In this document: positions 42,286-51,050 of the stretch, in pieces
Layout: every line of letters begins with the position of its first letter
How positions within the stretch are numbered: position 1 is the stretch's first letter
NCBI RefSeq assembly: GCF_016820585.1
Contig: NZ_JADHDX010000008.1
Coordinates: 1 to 64,000 of the forward strand
Reading direction: 5' to 3'
Source: Arthrobacter beigongshangensis
Lineage (GTDB): Bacteria; Bacillota; Bacilli; Bacillales_A; Planococcaceae
DNA length: 64,000 bases
Notes under the pieces: generated by a model
Told to the model about the DNA's origin: nothing
Database searches by the model: none
Seen by the model: only the letters and a program-made list of their open reading frames with translations
Made by a program: the position numbers and the translations under genes

Positions 42286-43143
42286 TTATTTCAGCGTTGT
42301 CCATCCATCACTTTGTTCAATTCTGCCTTCCTTCATCAGCTTCCCAAGAGCACGTTTGAACGACGCTTTACTGATTGAGAACATTTCCTTGATTTCATCC
42401 GGCGAAGATTTGTCAGTGAACGGCATTCTTCCTCCTACTTCATCCAAATAGCGTAAGATGATTTCTGCGTCATCGCCTAGTCGCTCCTCTTTCCGTGGGA
42501 GCATAGAGCCATTCAACGTTCCATCTTCATGGACAGCAATGATACGCACATCCACCTCTTGACCGAGGCGCGGTTCACTTACCTGCTCTGTGTTATGGAT
42601 AAAAATACGGTGATTTCCCGGAATGCTCAGCATGAAGGAGCCGACGGGTAATAAGCGATATGCTCTTGCTTTAACATTCATATTTAAAGAGGCCGATGAT
42701 GCTTCGTTAATTTGCTCTAGCACACGTTCCTCCGTTGCAAGCCGACCAAAAATATTGCCGCCTAAATCCATTCGCAACGTCATATACAATGCGTCGTCTA
42801 CCTTTGGCCAAAGTGAACGCACTCTAGGCATATCCGTTCGGTTGACAAGCACTTCGAAGGAAGAACCGATGTCAACATAGACACCTTCTTTATCATCCAC
42901 ACGAATAACACGCGCCCAGCCATACGTTTCAGCTGTCATTAACGGCATTTGCATCGTCGCTGTCAGCTCGCCTCTGCGATTCGTATACAAGAAAACATGA
43001 ACTGTATCTCCTACTTGAATCGTATCGTCTGCATCGGATGCATTCATCATAATATCGTCACCATTGCCATCCAAAATCCAGCGCGAGCCATCTCGTTCGA
43101 TTACATCCAAGTCGGCTGTGTAGCCCGATTTAAGTTCTTCCAC
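42286..43143 (-). CDS. cvfB: CvfB-like S1 RNA-binding protein (YitL)
   Basis: 285 aa: several S1-like OB domains (e.g. TYGWARVIRVDDKEGVYVDI at about 95-150 and a further one near 200) and a C-terminal winged helix (MFSISKASFKRALGKLMKEG). CvfB binds RNA and influences virulence gene expression in Staphylococcus aureus; the B. subtilis homologue is YitL. It starts one base before the mntR stop, so the two are translationally coupled. Confidence 0.92.
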   Translation of the reverse strand: MEELKSGYTADLDVIERDGSRWILDGNGDDIMMNASDADDTIQVGDTVHVFLYTNRRGELTATMQMPLMTAETYGWARVIRVDDKEGVYVDIGSSFEVLVNRTDMPRVRSLWPKVDDALYMTLRMDLGGNIFGRLATEERVLEQINEASSASLNMNVKARAYRLLPVGSFMLSIPGNHRIFIHNTEQVSEPRLGQEVDVRIIAVHEDGTLNGSMLPRKEERLGDDAEIILRYLDEVGGRMPFTDKSSPDEIKEMFSISKASFKRALGKLMKEGRIEQSDGWTTLK

Positions 43144-43568
43144 TATTGATCTACCTCTTCCTTATGATCCATTACGCGCAATTTCCTAACAAACTCTTTG
43201 TCTTGCCCCATCGCTTCGACTAGGTCTGTTATGCGATCCATTGCATTCCAGCTAAGATGATGTTCAATTCCTTCCACATCACCGTAAATATTCTCCTCAT
43301 CCACCCCAATGATGCGAAGAAACTGTTCTAGAAGCTCATGACGCCTTACAAGCTTCTTTCCGAACACCAATCCTTTATTCGTCAATTCGAGCCCCTTATA
43401 ACGCTCGTAGACGATGTATCCCTCGCGATTGAGTCGTTGTGCCATTTTTGTAACGGAAGAAGGAAGAACTGCAAGTGATTCCGCAATATCCGACACGCGC
43501 GCAGCGCCTTTCGCTTCGATATGCAAATAAATCTGTTCAAGATAATCTTCCATACCTGGTGTTGCCAA
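43143..43568 (-). CDS. mntR: Manganese-dependent transcriptional repressor MntR
   Basis: 141 aa, DtxR/MntR family. N-terminal wHTH ([20 protein letters not shown]) and metal-binding residues in MEDYLEQIY (Asp8-type), RHELLEQFL (His77-type) and [10 protein letters not shown] (Glu/His) are all conserved. With Mn(II) it represses manganese uptake and induces efflux. The start is TTG (43568), 7 nt after GGAGGT, giving MATPGMED as in B. subtilis (MTTPSMED); a GTG upstream overlaps the SD. Confidence 0.95.
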   Translation of the reverse strand: MATPGMEDYLEQIYLHIEAKGAARVSDIAESLAVLPSSVTKMAQRLNREGYIVYERYKGLELTNKGLVFGKKLVRRHELLEQFLRIIGVDEENIYGDVEGIEHHLSWNAMDRITDLVEAMGQDKEFVRKLRVMDHKEEVDQ

Positions 43569-43625
43569 CCGTACCACCTCCAGTATGTAGTAACTCCCTA
43601 ATTACTCCCCTTTAAACCATAAAAT

Positions 43626-43651
43626 GTTTAAGCTTTCTTTTAGCAGGGTAA
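43626..43651 (+). promoter_or_regulatory. Sigma-B promoter of the DUF5670-type gene
   Basis: GTTTAA (43626-43631), 14 bp, GGGTAA (43646-43651): full match to the sigma-B consensus. Confidence 0.88.
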
Positions 43652-43684
43652 ATATGGATTAGACAGAGTAAAGGAGTGAATGCT

Positions 43685-43840
43685 ATGGGACGAATTATTT
43701 GGTTCATTATTTCAGTACTTTTCGTGTTTTGGTTACTGGGACTTGTATTCAAAATTGGCGGAGGGTTAATCCATATCCTCCTCGTTATAGCAGGTATCAT
43801 CTTTATCATCCAACTCATAACTGGGAAACGATCATTGTAA
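43685..43840 (+). CDS. Small membrane protein, lmo0937/DUF5670-like, 51 aa
   Basis: 51 aa: two hydrophobic segments around a Gly-rich turn (FKIGGGLIHILLVIA) and a basic end (TGKRSL), as in the lmo0937/DUF5670 family of Firmicutes. AAAGGAGTG precedes the ATG. A consensus sigma-B promoter lies 34 nt upstream and a terminator follows directly. Function unknown; probably envelope stress related. Confidence 0.85.
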   Translation: MGRIIWFIISVLFVFWLLGLVFKIGGGLIHILLVIAGIIFIIQLITGKRSL

Positions 43841-43841
43841 G

Positions 43842-43878
43842 GAAAGGGATGTCGACTTAAAGTCGGCATCCCTTTTTA
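43842..43878 (+). terminator. Terminator of the DUF5670-type gene
   Basis: AAAGGGATGTCGACT / AGTCGGCATCCCTTT stem with T5. Confidence 0.9.
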
Positions 43879-43947
43879 TTGCCTAGCTCCAGCAATGGCA
43901 TACAGGATGTCTCGGTTTAGGCAGCTAACGGTAGATTTTTGCTTCTC

Positions 43948-45051
43948 TTAGTCTATTTTCGCATAGATACATGTGTTTCGTAAAACATTTCCATCAGGTG
44001 ATAAGGAATCTTGTTGTAAAATCCCTTCTAGGCTGAAGCCTGCACGTTCTGCAACACGGCGGCTTTTCACATTTTCTTCATCACATCGAATTTCTACCCT
44101 GCGTGCCCCTAGTTGCTCAAAAGCAAACTGCTCAATTCGTTGAACGGCTTCTGTTATATAACCGTTGCCTTCAAATTCCGTCGCAAGCCAATAACCAATT
44201 TCGAATTTTGGAATGGACCAATCGATTCTATGGAGTCCTGATGCGCCAATGAATTCCCCGGTCTCTTTACTATAAAGATGGAATCGCAAATCTTGACGCG
44301 TAATAAAATCAGCAACTGCTTTACGCAAGTTCTCTTCTGTCTCATGTAACTCGGGTTCCTCTTGCGCCCACACCATCCATTCACGTAATGAAGGTAATGA
44401 GTTCTGTTTCGCGTTCCAAACATCCAACGCATCACCAATTTTAGGCGCTCGAATAATTAGGCGCTCCGATTCAAACAACTCTGTGAAATCTGGAATTCTC
44501 GGTGAAGTCGCTGCCTTTTCACCATCTTCCCAAACGACGGGGGTTGTTGTCCCCGCTATAAAGTCTTCTCGCGTAATCCCATAAGTTACCGCGTCATAAT
44601 AGGAATTCTCTTTTGGTGAAAACCAGGCATTACGCAAATGTGCTTCTTTGACAAAGCCGGCTCGCTCGAACGTTTTCCGCATCGCAAGATTATCCTGCCT
44701 TGTATGGCCCTCTAACCGGATTTTCTTACCTTGTAAGCCAAAGACATATTCTGCAACAAGGCGAAGCGCTTTCGGACCATACCCATAACCTCTCGACATA
44801 TCTGCAATGCGCAGATCAAATAATGGGATTTCATCTTGTAAATCATGAATTTTAACGATTCCTACTTTATCTGCATTATCATTTTCCACCCAAAATGTCT
44901 TCACTTCATCTGATTCATAGCCGCCTTCTTCAATCGCCTTCTCGATTAGCTCACGTCCCGGATGGGAGTTCCCGTGAAAAGGCCATGAGTTAGTCGTCAT
45001 AAAATGGATGAGCTGCTCCTGCTCTTCCATTGTCCACTCTTGTAATCGCAT
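43948..45051 (-). CDS. Tandem GNAT acetyltransferase (two fused domains)
   Basis: 367 aa holding two GNAT domains. The N-terminal one (about 1-165) has RGYGYGPKALRLVAEYVF and NLAMRKTFERAGFVKEAHL. The C-terminal one (about 190-367) has the RimJ/RimL-type sequence FESERLIIRAP, EGNGYITEAVQRIEQFAF and NVKSRRVAERAGFSLEGIL. Both acetyl-CoA loops look intact. Substrates are unknown; the C-terminal half may acetylate protein N-termini or amino sugars. Ends 28 nt after cadA on the same strand. Confidence 0.87.
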   Translation of the reverse strand: MRLQEWTMEEQEQLIHFMTTNSWPFHGNSHPGRELIEKAIEEGGYESDEVKTFWVENDNADKVGIVKIHDLQDEIPLFDLRIADMSRGYGYGPKALRLVAEYVFGLQGKKIRLEGHTRQDNLAMRKTFERAGFVKEAHLRNAWFSPKENSYYDAVTYGITREDFIAGTTTPVVWEDGEKAATSPRIPDFTELFESERLIIRAPKIGDALDVWNAKQNSLPSLREWMVWAQEEPELHETEENLRKAVADFITRQDLRFHLYSKETGEFIGASGLHRIDWSIPKFEIGYWLATEFEGNGYITEAVQRIEQFAFEQLGARRVEIRCDEENVKSRRVAERAGFSLEGILQQDSLSPDGNVLRNTCIYAKID

Positions 45052-45079
45052 TAAAATTTGCCTCCGTTCAGCCTACTTG

Positions 45080-47188
45080 TTATTTATGGATACGCAACAA
45101 TCGTAAAGAATTCAGCACGACCAGTAGCGTTGCACCCATATCCGCAAAAATGGCAATCCACAATGTTAACCACCCTGGAATGATAAGAAGTAGTGCTACA
45201 ATTTTTAAACCTAATGCAAACATAATATTTTCCTTGATAATTCGCAACGTTTTTCTACTTAATTTTATTGTATAGGGTAGTTTTTCTAAGTCATCTGCCA
45301 TCAGTGCGATATCTGCCGTCTCCAATGCGGCGTCTGTTCCCGCACCGCCCATTGCAATCCCGATAGATGCTGCCGCTAAGGCTGGCGCGTCATTTACACC
45401 GTCACCAACCATAGCAACCCGACCATATTGTTCACTCAATTGTTTAATAGCTATCAATTTATCCTCCGGCATAAGTCCCGCACGCACATCCTCGACACCG
45501 AGACCATCAGCAATCGCCTGTGCCGTTGTCTGATGATCGCCTGTTAGCATCACCGTGTGACGAATGCCAATCGCTTTTAATTGATGTAAAACAGCTTGAC
45601 TTTCTGCACGGATTGGATCTGCGACCGCCAATAAGCCGCTAAAGGCTGTATCTGTAACAATCGCCATAACCGATTTACCCTCACGCTGTAAAGAAGCCGC
45701 TTGCTGCAACATCGCTTTCGGTAGTGTGGAAAGCTCCTGTGCCCAGCTAAGACTGCCGATGGCTATTTTCATACCATCAATTTCCGCGCAGGCACCTTTA
45801 CCTGTCACCGATTGGAAATTGGTCACGGAAAGGTTTTCCGCACCATTGGCACGTGCATAATCGACAACCGCCTTCGCTAATGGATGCTGAGACAACGATT
45901 CCACTGCCGCAACCGCGCTCAACAGCTGTTCTTTTACAACTCCTTCATTGACCATGAAATCAGTCACTTCAGGATATCCTTTCGTCAATGTACCTGTTTT
46001 ATCGAAAGCAATTGCATGCAGACGTCCTGTTTCCTCGAGGTGAACGCCACCTTTTATCAAGACACCTTGACGTGCTGCATTGCCGATTGCGGTCACAATG
46101 GCAACTGGCGTAGACACGACAAGTGCACAAGGACAGCCCACAACAAGCACCGCCAGCCCTTGATAAATCCAAGTGTTCCAATCGCCACCAAATAACGGAG
46201 GCACGATGGCAATTAAAATCGCCAATACGATAATCGCAGGCGTATAATACTTCGCAAATCTGTCGACGAATTTCTGTGATGGTGCTTTTTCTGCTTGTGC
46301 TTCTTCAACGAGGTGAATGATTTTCGCAATCGTTGTATCGCCAACTAGCTTCGTCACCGTCACTTCTAGCGCACCTTCTTCATTCAGCGTACCTGCAAAC
46401 ACTTCATCATTTGCGATTTTACGAACAGGGACAGATTCACCAGTAATCGCCGCCTGGTTAACGGTAGAGGATCCTGCCAAAACTTGACCGTCCATCGCAA
46501 TTTTTTGCCCGGGCTTCACAAGCAATATATCCCCAATGACAACATCTTCTGTTGCAAGCTCTAGCTGCTCATGACCACGTTTGACGATAGCTGTAGGCGG
46601 TGCAATATCCATCAGCAGACGGATGGACTGACGGGCTTTATTCATCGAATAAGCTTCCAGCGCCTCGCTCACCGCAAAGAGGAACACGACAACCGCTCCC
46701 TCGCGCCATTCGCCAATAATCGCTGCACCAATGACCGCAATTGTCATTAACGTTTTCATATCAAATTCGAAACGGACAAGATTTTTAAGACCCGTTTTAA
46801 ATATACCCATTCCACCAACAACGATGGCTATCGCAAAGAGTCCAATCGCCACTGGATGCGTTTCTACATAACGAAATGAGACAATCATCCCGGCAATTAA
46901 AAATAGGAACGATGCAATCGTCACAATACTTTCTTTCCGCTTGAGGAAAGGGGTTTTAGCTTCAATACGCTTCGTTTGTAGCGGAACTACTTTAATACCA
47001 TCAAAAGCTCCAGCTGCTTCTATGTCTTCAATCGTTGCATTGCCGCTAAATGATAATTTCGATGCACCAAAATTCACTTGCGCCTCTTCAACTGAGGGAA
47101 GTTTTTTAACGTTATTTTCAAATTTCATCGCACAGCTGGCACATGTCAAGTTTTCTAGTCGATACTCTGTTTTTTCAACTGTCGCCAT
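45080..47188 (-). CDS. cadA: P1B-type heavy-metal ATPase (CadA/ZntA type)
   Basis: 702 aa: an N-terminal HMA domain with CASC (16-19), eight membrane helices, the metal-site CPC in VVGCPCALVVS, phosphorylation motif DKTGT, SQHPLAKAVVDYA (HP locus) and GDGVNDAPALA. It exports Cd(II), Zn(II) and possibly Pb(II), Co(II). The ATG at 47188 follows GGAAGGTG and overlaps the cadC stop; the frame continues upstream inside cadC. The CadC pairing supports cadmium/zinc specificity. Confidence 0.93.
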   Translation of the reverse strand: MATVEKTEYRLENLTCASCAMKFENNVKKLPSVEEAQVNFGASKLSFSGNATIEDIEAAGAFDGIKVVPLQTKRIEAKTPFLKRKESIVTIASFLFLIAGMIVSFRYVETHPVAIGLFAIAIVVGGMGIFKTGLKNLVRFEFDMKTLMTIAVIGAAIIGEWREGAVVVFLFAVSEALEAYSMNKARQSIRLLMDIAPPTAIVKRGHEQLELATEDVVIGDILLVKPGQKIAMDGQVLAGSSTVNQAAITGESVPVRKIANDEVFAGTLNEEGALEVTVTKLVGDTTIAKIIHLVEEAQAEKAPSQKFVDRFAKYYTPAIIVLAILIAIVPPLFGGDWNTWIYQGLAVLVVGCPCALVVSTPVAIVTAIGNAARQGVLIKGGVHLEETGRLHAIAFDKTGTLTKGYPEVTDFMVNEGVVKEQLLSAVAAVESLSQHPLAKAVVDYARANGAENLSVTNFQSVTGKGACAEIDGMKIAIGSLSWAQELSTLPKAMLQQAASLQREGKSVMAIVTDTAFSGLLAVADPIRAESQAVLHQLKAIGIRHTVMLTGDHQTTAQAIADGLGVEDVRAGLMPEDKLIAIKQLSEQYGRVAMVGDGVNDAPALAAASIGIAMGGAGTDAALETADIALMADDLEKLPYTIKLSRKTLRIIKENIMFALGLKIVALLLIIPGWLTLWIAIFADMGATLLVVLNSLRLLRIHK

Positions 47189-47540
47189 GGTCATCACCTT
47201 CCACTGTATGCTCGTATGCAACTTTTACAAGTTGGTGGATATGAAAGTCGGCAAGCGAATAATAGACCATTTTTCCTTTGCGCTGTGATTTCGCTAGTGC
47301 GTTGTCACGCAAGTAGCGTAAATGATGCGATGCTGTCGCCACAGAGGATCCAATGACAGCCGCTACATCACAGACGCACATTTCTTCCTCCAGCGTTAGT
47401 GAATAGGCTATTTTCAATCGTGTTTCATCTGCGAGCGCCTTGAATAGTTGAACAGCCGCTCCTACGTCTGGTAATGCTTGTTGCACCCGTTCGACTACTT
47501 CCTCATGAACGACCGTCACTTCACATGTTTCCTTCATCAT
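47175..47540 (-). CDS. cadC: CadC/ArsR-family metal-sensing repressor
   Basis: 121 aa. wHTH with recognition helix SVATASHHLRYL. ELCVCD-type motif (here EMCVCD) and Cys6 in KETCE give three of the CadC alpha-3N ligands; the fourth (Cys11) is replaced in VVHEE. The alpha-5 DxH...HxxH/E site (DFHIHQLVKVAYEH) is intact. It represses cadCA until Cd/Zn/Pb binds. Two matching palindromes surround the promoter. The start lies after GAGGTG. Confidence 0.92.
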   Translation of the reverse strand: MMKETCEVTVVHEEVVERVQQALPDVGAAVQLFKALADETRLKIAYSLTLEEEMCVCDVAAVIGSSVATASHHLRYLRDNALAKSQRKGKMVYYSLADFHIHQLVKVAYEHTVEGDDHGDS

Positions 47541-47551
47541 ATATACACCTC

Positions 47552-47571
47552 ATTCAAATGGTTGTTTGATT
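47552..47571. promoter_or_regulatory. cadCA operator 1
   Basis: TCAAA-N6-TTTGA core (47554-47569) just downstream of the cadC -10 box; CadC-like geometry. Confidence 0.68.
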
Positions 47572-47577
47572 AACTTT

Positions 47578-47606
47578 AGTATATGTGAATGTTTATGAAG
47601 TTTCAA
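47578..47606 (-). promoter_or_regulatory. cadCA promoter
   Basis: Minus strand TTGAAA (47601-47606), 17 bp, TATACT (47578-47583), between the two operators. Confidence 0.78.
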
Positions 47607-47610
47607 GGCG

Positions 47611-47630
47611 AATCAAATGGACGTTTGAAT
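47611..47630. promoter_or_regulatory. cadCA operator 2
   Basis: TCAAA-N6-TTTGA core (47613-47628) upstream of the -35, 59 bp from operator 1, with flanks AATCAAATGG/ACGTTTGAAT. Confidence 0.65.
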
Positions 47631-47664
47631 GCCCTCCCTACCCCTTCGAGTTAATGAAACTATG

Positions 47665-47693
47665 TGGACACTAGTTCTTAACTTTGGTATAGT
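47665..47693 (+). promoter_or_regulatory. Promoter of sulP-uspA
   Basis: TGGACA (47665-47670), 17 bp, TATAGT (47688-47693). Confidence 0.72.
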
Positions 47694-47762
47694 ATGGCAC
47701 AGCTAAAACGGATGGGTCATCTAAGGGATGATACCAAATAAAGAGATGGGAATGATTTAACT

Positions 47763-49217
47763 GTGAAAATAATGACTTGGAGAGAGGCATGGTTTGGCAA
47801 TATCCGTGGTGATATTTTAGCTGGACTTGTCGTTGCTTTGGCACTTATTCCTGAGGCAATTGCCTTCTCTTTAATAGCAGGTGTTGATCCAATGGTAGGA
47901 TTGTATGCCTCATTTAGCATCGCGGTTATCATCGCATTCGTCGGCGGACGACCAGGAATGATTTCTGCCGCAACAGGTGCAATGGCACTCGCGATGGTTT
48001 TATTGGTAAGAGAGCATGGGTTACAATATTTGTTTGCAGCCACCATTTTAACCGGTATATTACAAGTGCTATGGGGAATATTGAAAGTTGCACGGTTCAT
48101 GAAATTTATTCCACGCGCGGTTATGATGGGCTTTGTCAACGCATTGGCTATCTTAATCTTTAGTGCGCAAATTCAATATATTTTCGGTATGTCCACAATG
48201 ACTTACATACTTGTTTTCGCAACACTTGCGATTGTTTACTTATTTCCCTTTGTTACAAAAGCTGCACCTGCAACACTTGTCGCTATTTTGTCCGTGACTG
48301 CAATTGTCCTACTGTTTGGCATCGATGTTCAAAACGTCGGCAATCTTGGAACGATTTCGCAAACTTTACCTACATTTTTAATCCCTGATGTGCCGTTCAA
48401 TTTTGAAACATTGAAGATTATCTTCCCTACTGCACTCGCACTATCCATCATCGGATTATTGGAGTCACTACTTACCGCCTCCATTATCGATGAAATGACC
48501 GAAACAGATTCTGATAAAAATAAAGAAGCGCGCGGTCAGGGTATTGCGAATATCATTACTGGTTTCTTCGGCGGCATGGCGGGCTGTGCAATGATTGGTC
48601 AGTCTGGCATTAATGTTCGGTCTGGCGGGCGTGGAAGACTGTCCGCACTGACAGCCGGAGTCGTTCTGATGTTTTTAATTGTCGTTCTTGGGGAATGGGT
48701 AATATTAATTCCAATGCCAGTTCTTGCCGCTATTATGGTGATGGTGTCCATTGGGACATTTGATTGGTCTTCATTCAACTACTTAAGAAAAGCACCTCGC
48801 GCGGATGCTGTCGTCCTTGTCGTCACTGTCCTCGTCGTCGTGTTCACGGGAGATTTGTCTAAAGGTGTTTTTGCAGGTGTACTTCTAAGCGCCATTTTCT
48901 TTACTGCAAAAATCTCCAAAATCACCGTCAAAAAGGAGGTTTCCGACAACTCTTTGCAGAATATTTATAGTATCCACGGACAACTATTTTTTGCGTCCGT
49001 ACAGGATTTCACGAATGAGTTCGATGATGTAATAGAAGAAAGCCGGCTCATCATAGACTTTACAGAAGCACGGATATGGGACGATTCAGGTGCGGGTGCT
49101 ATTGATCGTTTAGTAACGAAATTGAATCAGAAAAAGGTCGATTATGAATTGATCGGGTTAGACGCTGCGAGTATTCGTCTACTTGATAGCTTGTCTGTTC
49201 CATATGCTAAGGAGTAA
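47763..49217 (+). CDS. SulP-family anion transporter with STAS domain
   Basis: 484 aa: the SulP signature ([21 protein letters not shown]) in the first helices, about 12-14 membrane segments, then a C-terminal STAS domain (about 400-484, with [19 protein letters not shown]). The family carries sulfate or bicarbonate; the nearest Bacillus type is YvdB/BicA-like, so bicarbonate is plausible but unproven. Starts at GTG (47763), with an ATG three codons on as alternative. 15 nt before a UspA gene. Confidence 0.88.
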   Translation: MKIMTWREAWFGNIRGDILAGLVVALALIPEAIAFSLIAGVDPMVGLYASFSIAVIIAFVGGRPGMISAATGAMALAMVLLVREHGLQYLFAATILTGILQVLWGILKVARFMKFIPRAVMMGFVNALAILIFSAQIQYIFGMSTMTYILVFATLAIVYLFPFVTKAAPATLVAILSVTAIVLLFGIDVQNVGNLGTISQTLPTFLIPDVPFNFETLKIIFPTALALSIIGLLESLLTASIIDEMTETDSDKNKEARGQGIANIITGFFGGMAGCAMIGQSGINVRSGGRGRLSALTAGVVLMFLIVVLGEWVILIPMPVLAAIMVMVSIGTFDWSSFNYLRKAPRADAVVLVVTVLVVVFTGDLSKGVFAGVLLSAIFFTAKISKITVKKEVSDNSLQNIYSIHGQLFFASVQDFTNEFDDVIEESRLIIDFTEARIWDDSGAGAIDRLVTKLNQKKVDYELIGLDAASIRLLDSLSVPYAKE

Positions 49218-49232
49218 GGAGGGGGAGATTGA

Positions 49233-49652
49233 ATGTATAAACGAATACTTGTTGCGGTCGATGGATCGAATAACTCAAGACGAGCAGCGGAGCACGCCGC
49301 CTATATTGCTTCTGTAAATCCAGGGGCAATCGTTAAAGTTCTCTACATCCTCGATTACGACCGGACACGCTCCGATGTTCTCCACAACGCAGGAAGTGAC
49401 GATCTTCATGTCGATCGCAAAAAGCAACTTGCGCCGATTGAGAAGGCGTTCGAACAGCGTAAAATTGCTTATGAACTCGTTATTAAGCATGGGGAACCTG
49501 GACCAACTATTGTTATCTTTGCCAATAGCAATGATTTTGATCTCGTTGTGATTGGAAGTCGAGGCCTAAATTCATTTCAGGAAATGGTGCTGGGAAGTGT
49601 CAGCCATAAAGTTGCCAAACGTGTGACGGCACCGGTGTTGATAGTCAAATAA
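49233..49652 (+). CDS. Universal stress protein (UspA family)
   Basis: 139-aa single Usp domain. ILVAVDGSNNSRRA at the start and the ATP-loop G-2x-G-9x-G(S/T) motif (GSRGLNSFQEMVLGSVSHKVAKR) place it in the ATP-binding class. GGAGGGGG precedes the ATG. It lies 15 nt after the SulP gene and shares its terminator; SulP-Usp pairs are common and suggest a regulatory link. Confidence 0.93.
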   Translation: MYKRILVAVDGSNNSRRAAEHAAYIASVNPGAIVKVLYILDYDRTRSDVLHNAGSDDLHVDRKKQLAPIEKAFEQRKIAYELVIKHGEPGPTIVIFANSNDFDLVVIGSRGLNSFQEMVLGSVSHKVAKRVTAPVLIVK

Positions 49653-49654
49653 AC

Positions 49655-49692
49655 AAAAGCCCTTTTTCGTGCACATGGAAAAGGGCTTATTT
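49655..49692 (+). terminator. Terminator of sulP-uspA
   Basis: AAGCCCTTTT / AAAAGGGCTT stem followed by ATTTCTT. Confidence 0.85.
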
Positions 49693-49709
49693 CTTAAGGG
49701 GCGAATAGA

Positions 49710-50720
49710 ATGGTTCATGGGAAATGGAATACAATTACAGACGTACCAGGCGTGAAAGTCGGACATATCACGCTTGATGAGCAATTGCCAGATGGGGACT
49801 ATGTATGTACAGGCGTCACTGCTATTTTGCCACATAGCGGAAATCTGTTTGAGCAAAAAGTGCCAGCCGCGAGCTTTGTGTTGAATGGCTTCGGCAAGAC
49901 CGCGGGGTTGATTCAAATTGAAGAGCTCGGGGTGATGGAATCTCCTATTATGCTTACCAATACGTTTAGCGTCGGGGCAGTTTTGGAGGGTACACTAGCT
50001 TATATGCTCAAAGAAAATCGTTCGATTGGCGATTCGACCAGTTCGTTGAATGTCGTTGTGGGCGAATGCAATGATAGTTACTTGAACTCCATGCGGTTGA
50101 TGAAAGTGAAACCTACGCATGCGATCGAAGCCATTCAAAATGCTGATGGAGGACCTTTCGTACAAGGCGCAGTCGGTGCTGGTAAAGGGATGATCTGTTA
50201 TGGAATGAAAGGCGGCATTGGTTCGTCTTCAAGGATTGTTCAGAGAGATGGTGAAAGTTATACGGTTGGCGTGCTGACACTAACGAATTTCGGGAAGGTC
50301 GAGGAGTGCAAAATCGCGGAATGGCTTAAGCAAAACATAGATGTCCTTCCGCAATCCGATGCAGATGCCGAAAAGCCAGATGGTTCGGTTATTATTGTTG
50401 TTGCAACAGACGCCCCCGTCAATGAACGGCAGTTAAAACGCTTGGCCAAACGCGCAGCCATTGGACTTGGGCGGACTGGAACACATATTCATAACGGAAG
50501 TGGAGACATCATCATTGCATTTTCAAATGCTTTCACAATTCCTCATACTAGTGAAGGAATGACAGTCGCATACGAGTTATTGCGAGATGATCATCCGATG
50601 ATGAATGATTTGTTTCAAGGGGTTATCGAAGCAACAGAAGAAGCGGTGTATCAATCGATGATTCATGCGGAAACGACAAGTGGACGGCAAGGACGAACTG
50701 TGGAGAAGTGGCCTCTTTAA
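49710..50720 (+). CDS. P1 family aminopeptidase (DmpA/BapA, peptidase S58)
   Basis: 336 aa, self-cleaving N-terminal nucleophile hydrolase. Opening ITDVPGVKVGHIT, the central GGPFVQGAVGAGKGM, and the cleavage motif DGS-VIIVVATDAP (Gly225/Ser226) are typical; Ser226 would become the nucleophile of the beta chain. Family members remove N-terminal D- or beta-amino acids from peptides. Weak SD; the ATG sits 17 nt after the preceding terminator. A strong palindromic terminator follows. Confidence 0.9.
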   Translation: MVHGKWNTITDVPGVKVGHITLDEQLPDGDYVCTGVTAILPHSGNLFEQKVPAASFVLNGFGKTAGLIQIEELGVMESPIMLTNTFSVGAVLEGTLAYMLKENRSIGDSTSSLNVVVGECNDSYLNSMRLMKVKPTHAIEAIQNADGGPFVQGAVGAGKGMICYGMKGGIGSSSRIVQRDGESYTVGVLTLTNFGKVEECKIAEWLKQNIDVLPQSDADAEKPDGSVIIVVATDAPVNERQLKRLAKRAAIGLGRTGTHIHNGSGDIIIAFSNAFTIPHTSEGMTVAYELLRDDHPMMNDLFQGVIEATEEAVYQSMIHAETTSGRQGRTVEKWPL

Positions 50721-50723
50721 AGC

Positions 50724-50772
50724 AACAAAAGTAAAACACCTCATGAATTTATAAGGTGTTTTACTTTTGTTT
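50724..50772. terminator. Bidirectional terminator
   Basis: AACAAAAGTAAAACACCT and its complement flank a 12-nt loop, between the P1 peptidase and the convergent 58-aa gene. Confidence 0.9.
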
Positions 50773-50796
50773 AGGTTCTTTTCATATAGACTGCTT

Positions 50797-50973
50797 TTAT
50801 TTCGACCATTCATCTTCTAATTCTTTTTCAATTTCTTCATCACTACTAATAACTATCTCTTCTTTTTCTTTAATATCAAGATGTTTTACAATCAATTTTA
50901 ATTGATGGCTAATAGTTGATAGCACGGAAATTACATATAACATAAATATGACTGCCAATATGATCAGCAACAT
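50797..50973 (-). CDS. Small membrane protein, 58 aa, unknown
   Basis: 58 codons: an N-terminal membrane helix (LLIILAVIFMLYVISVLS), then a basic patch (HQLKLIVKHLD) and a strongly acidic tail ending ELEDEWSK. AAGGGGGAC precedes the ATG by 5-6 nt. It lies downstream of the acylase gene on the same strand, next to a bidirectional terminator. Family not recognised; probably a real single-pass protein. Confidence 0.68.
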   Translation of the reverse strand: MLLIILAVIFMLYVISVLSTISHQLKLIVKHLDIKEKEEIVISSDEEIEKELEDEWSK

Positions 50974-51050
50974 TTAAAGGTCCCCCTTGTTTAAGTATTA
51001 TAAAACAACTAACTTTCCAAAAGGCGTCTCTGTTTTTTATACATATTATC

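Noticed and set aside
47717..48139. 140-aa minus-strand frame opposite sulP
   Set aside because: Antisense shadow of a strongly predicted SulP N-terminus.
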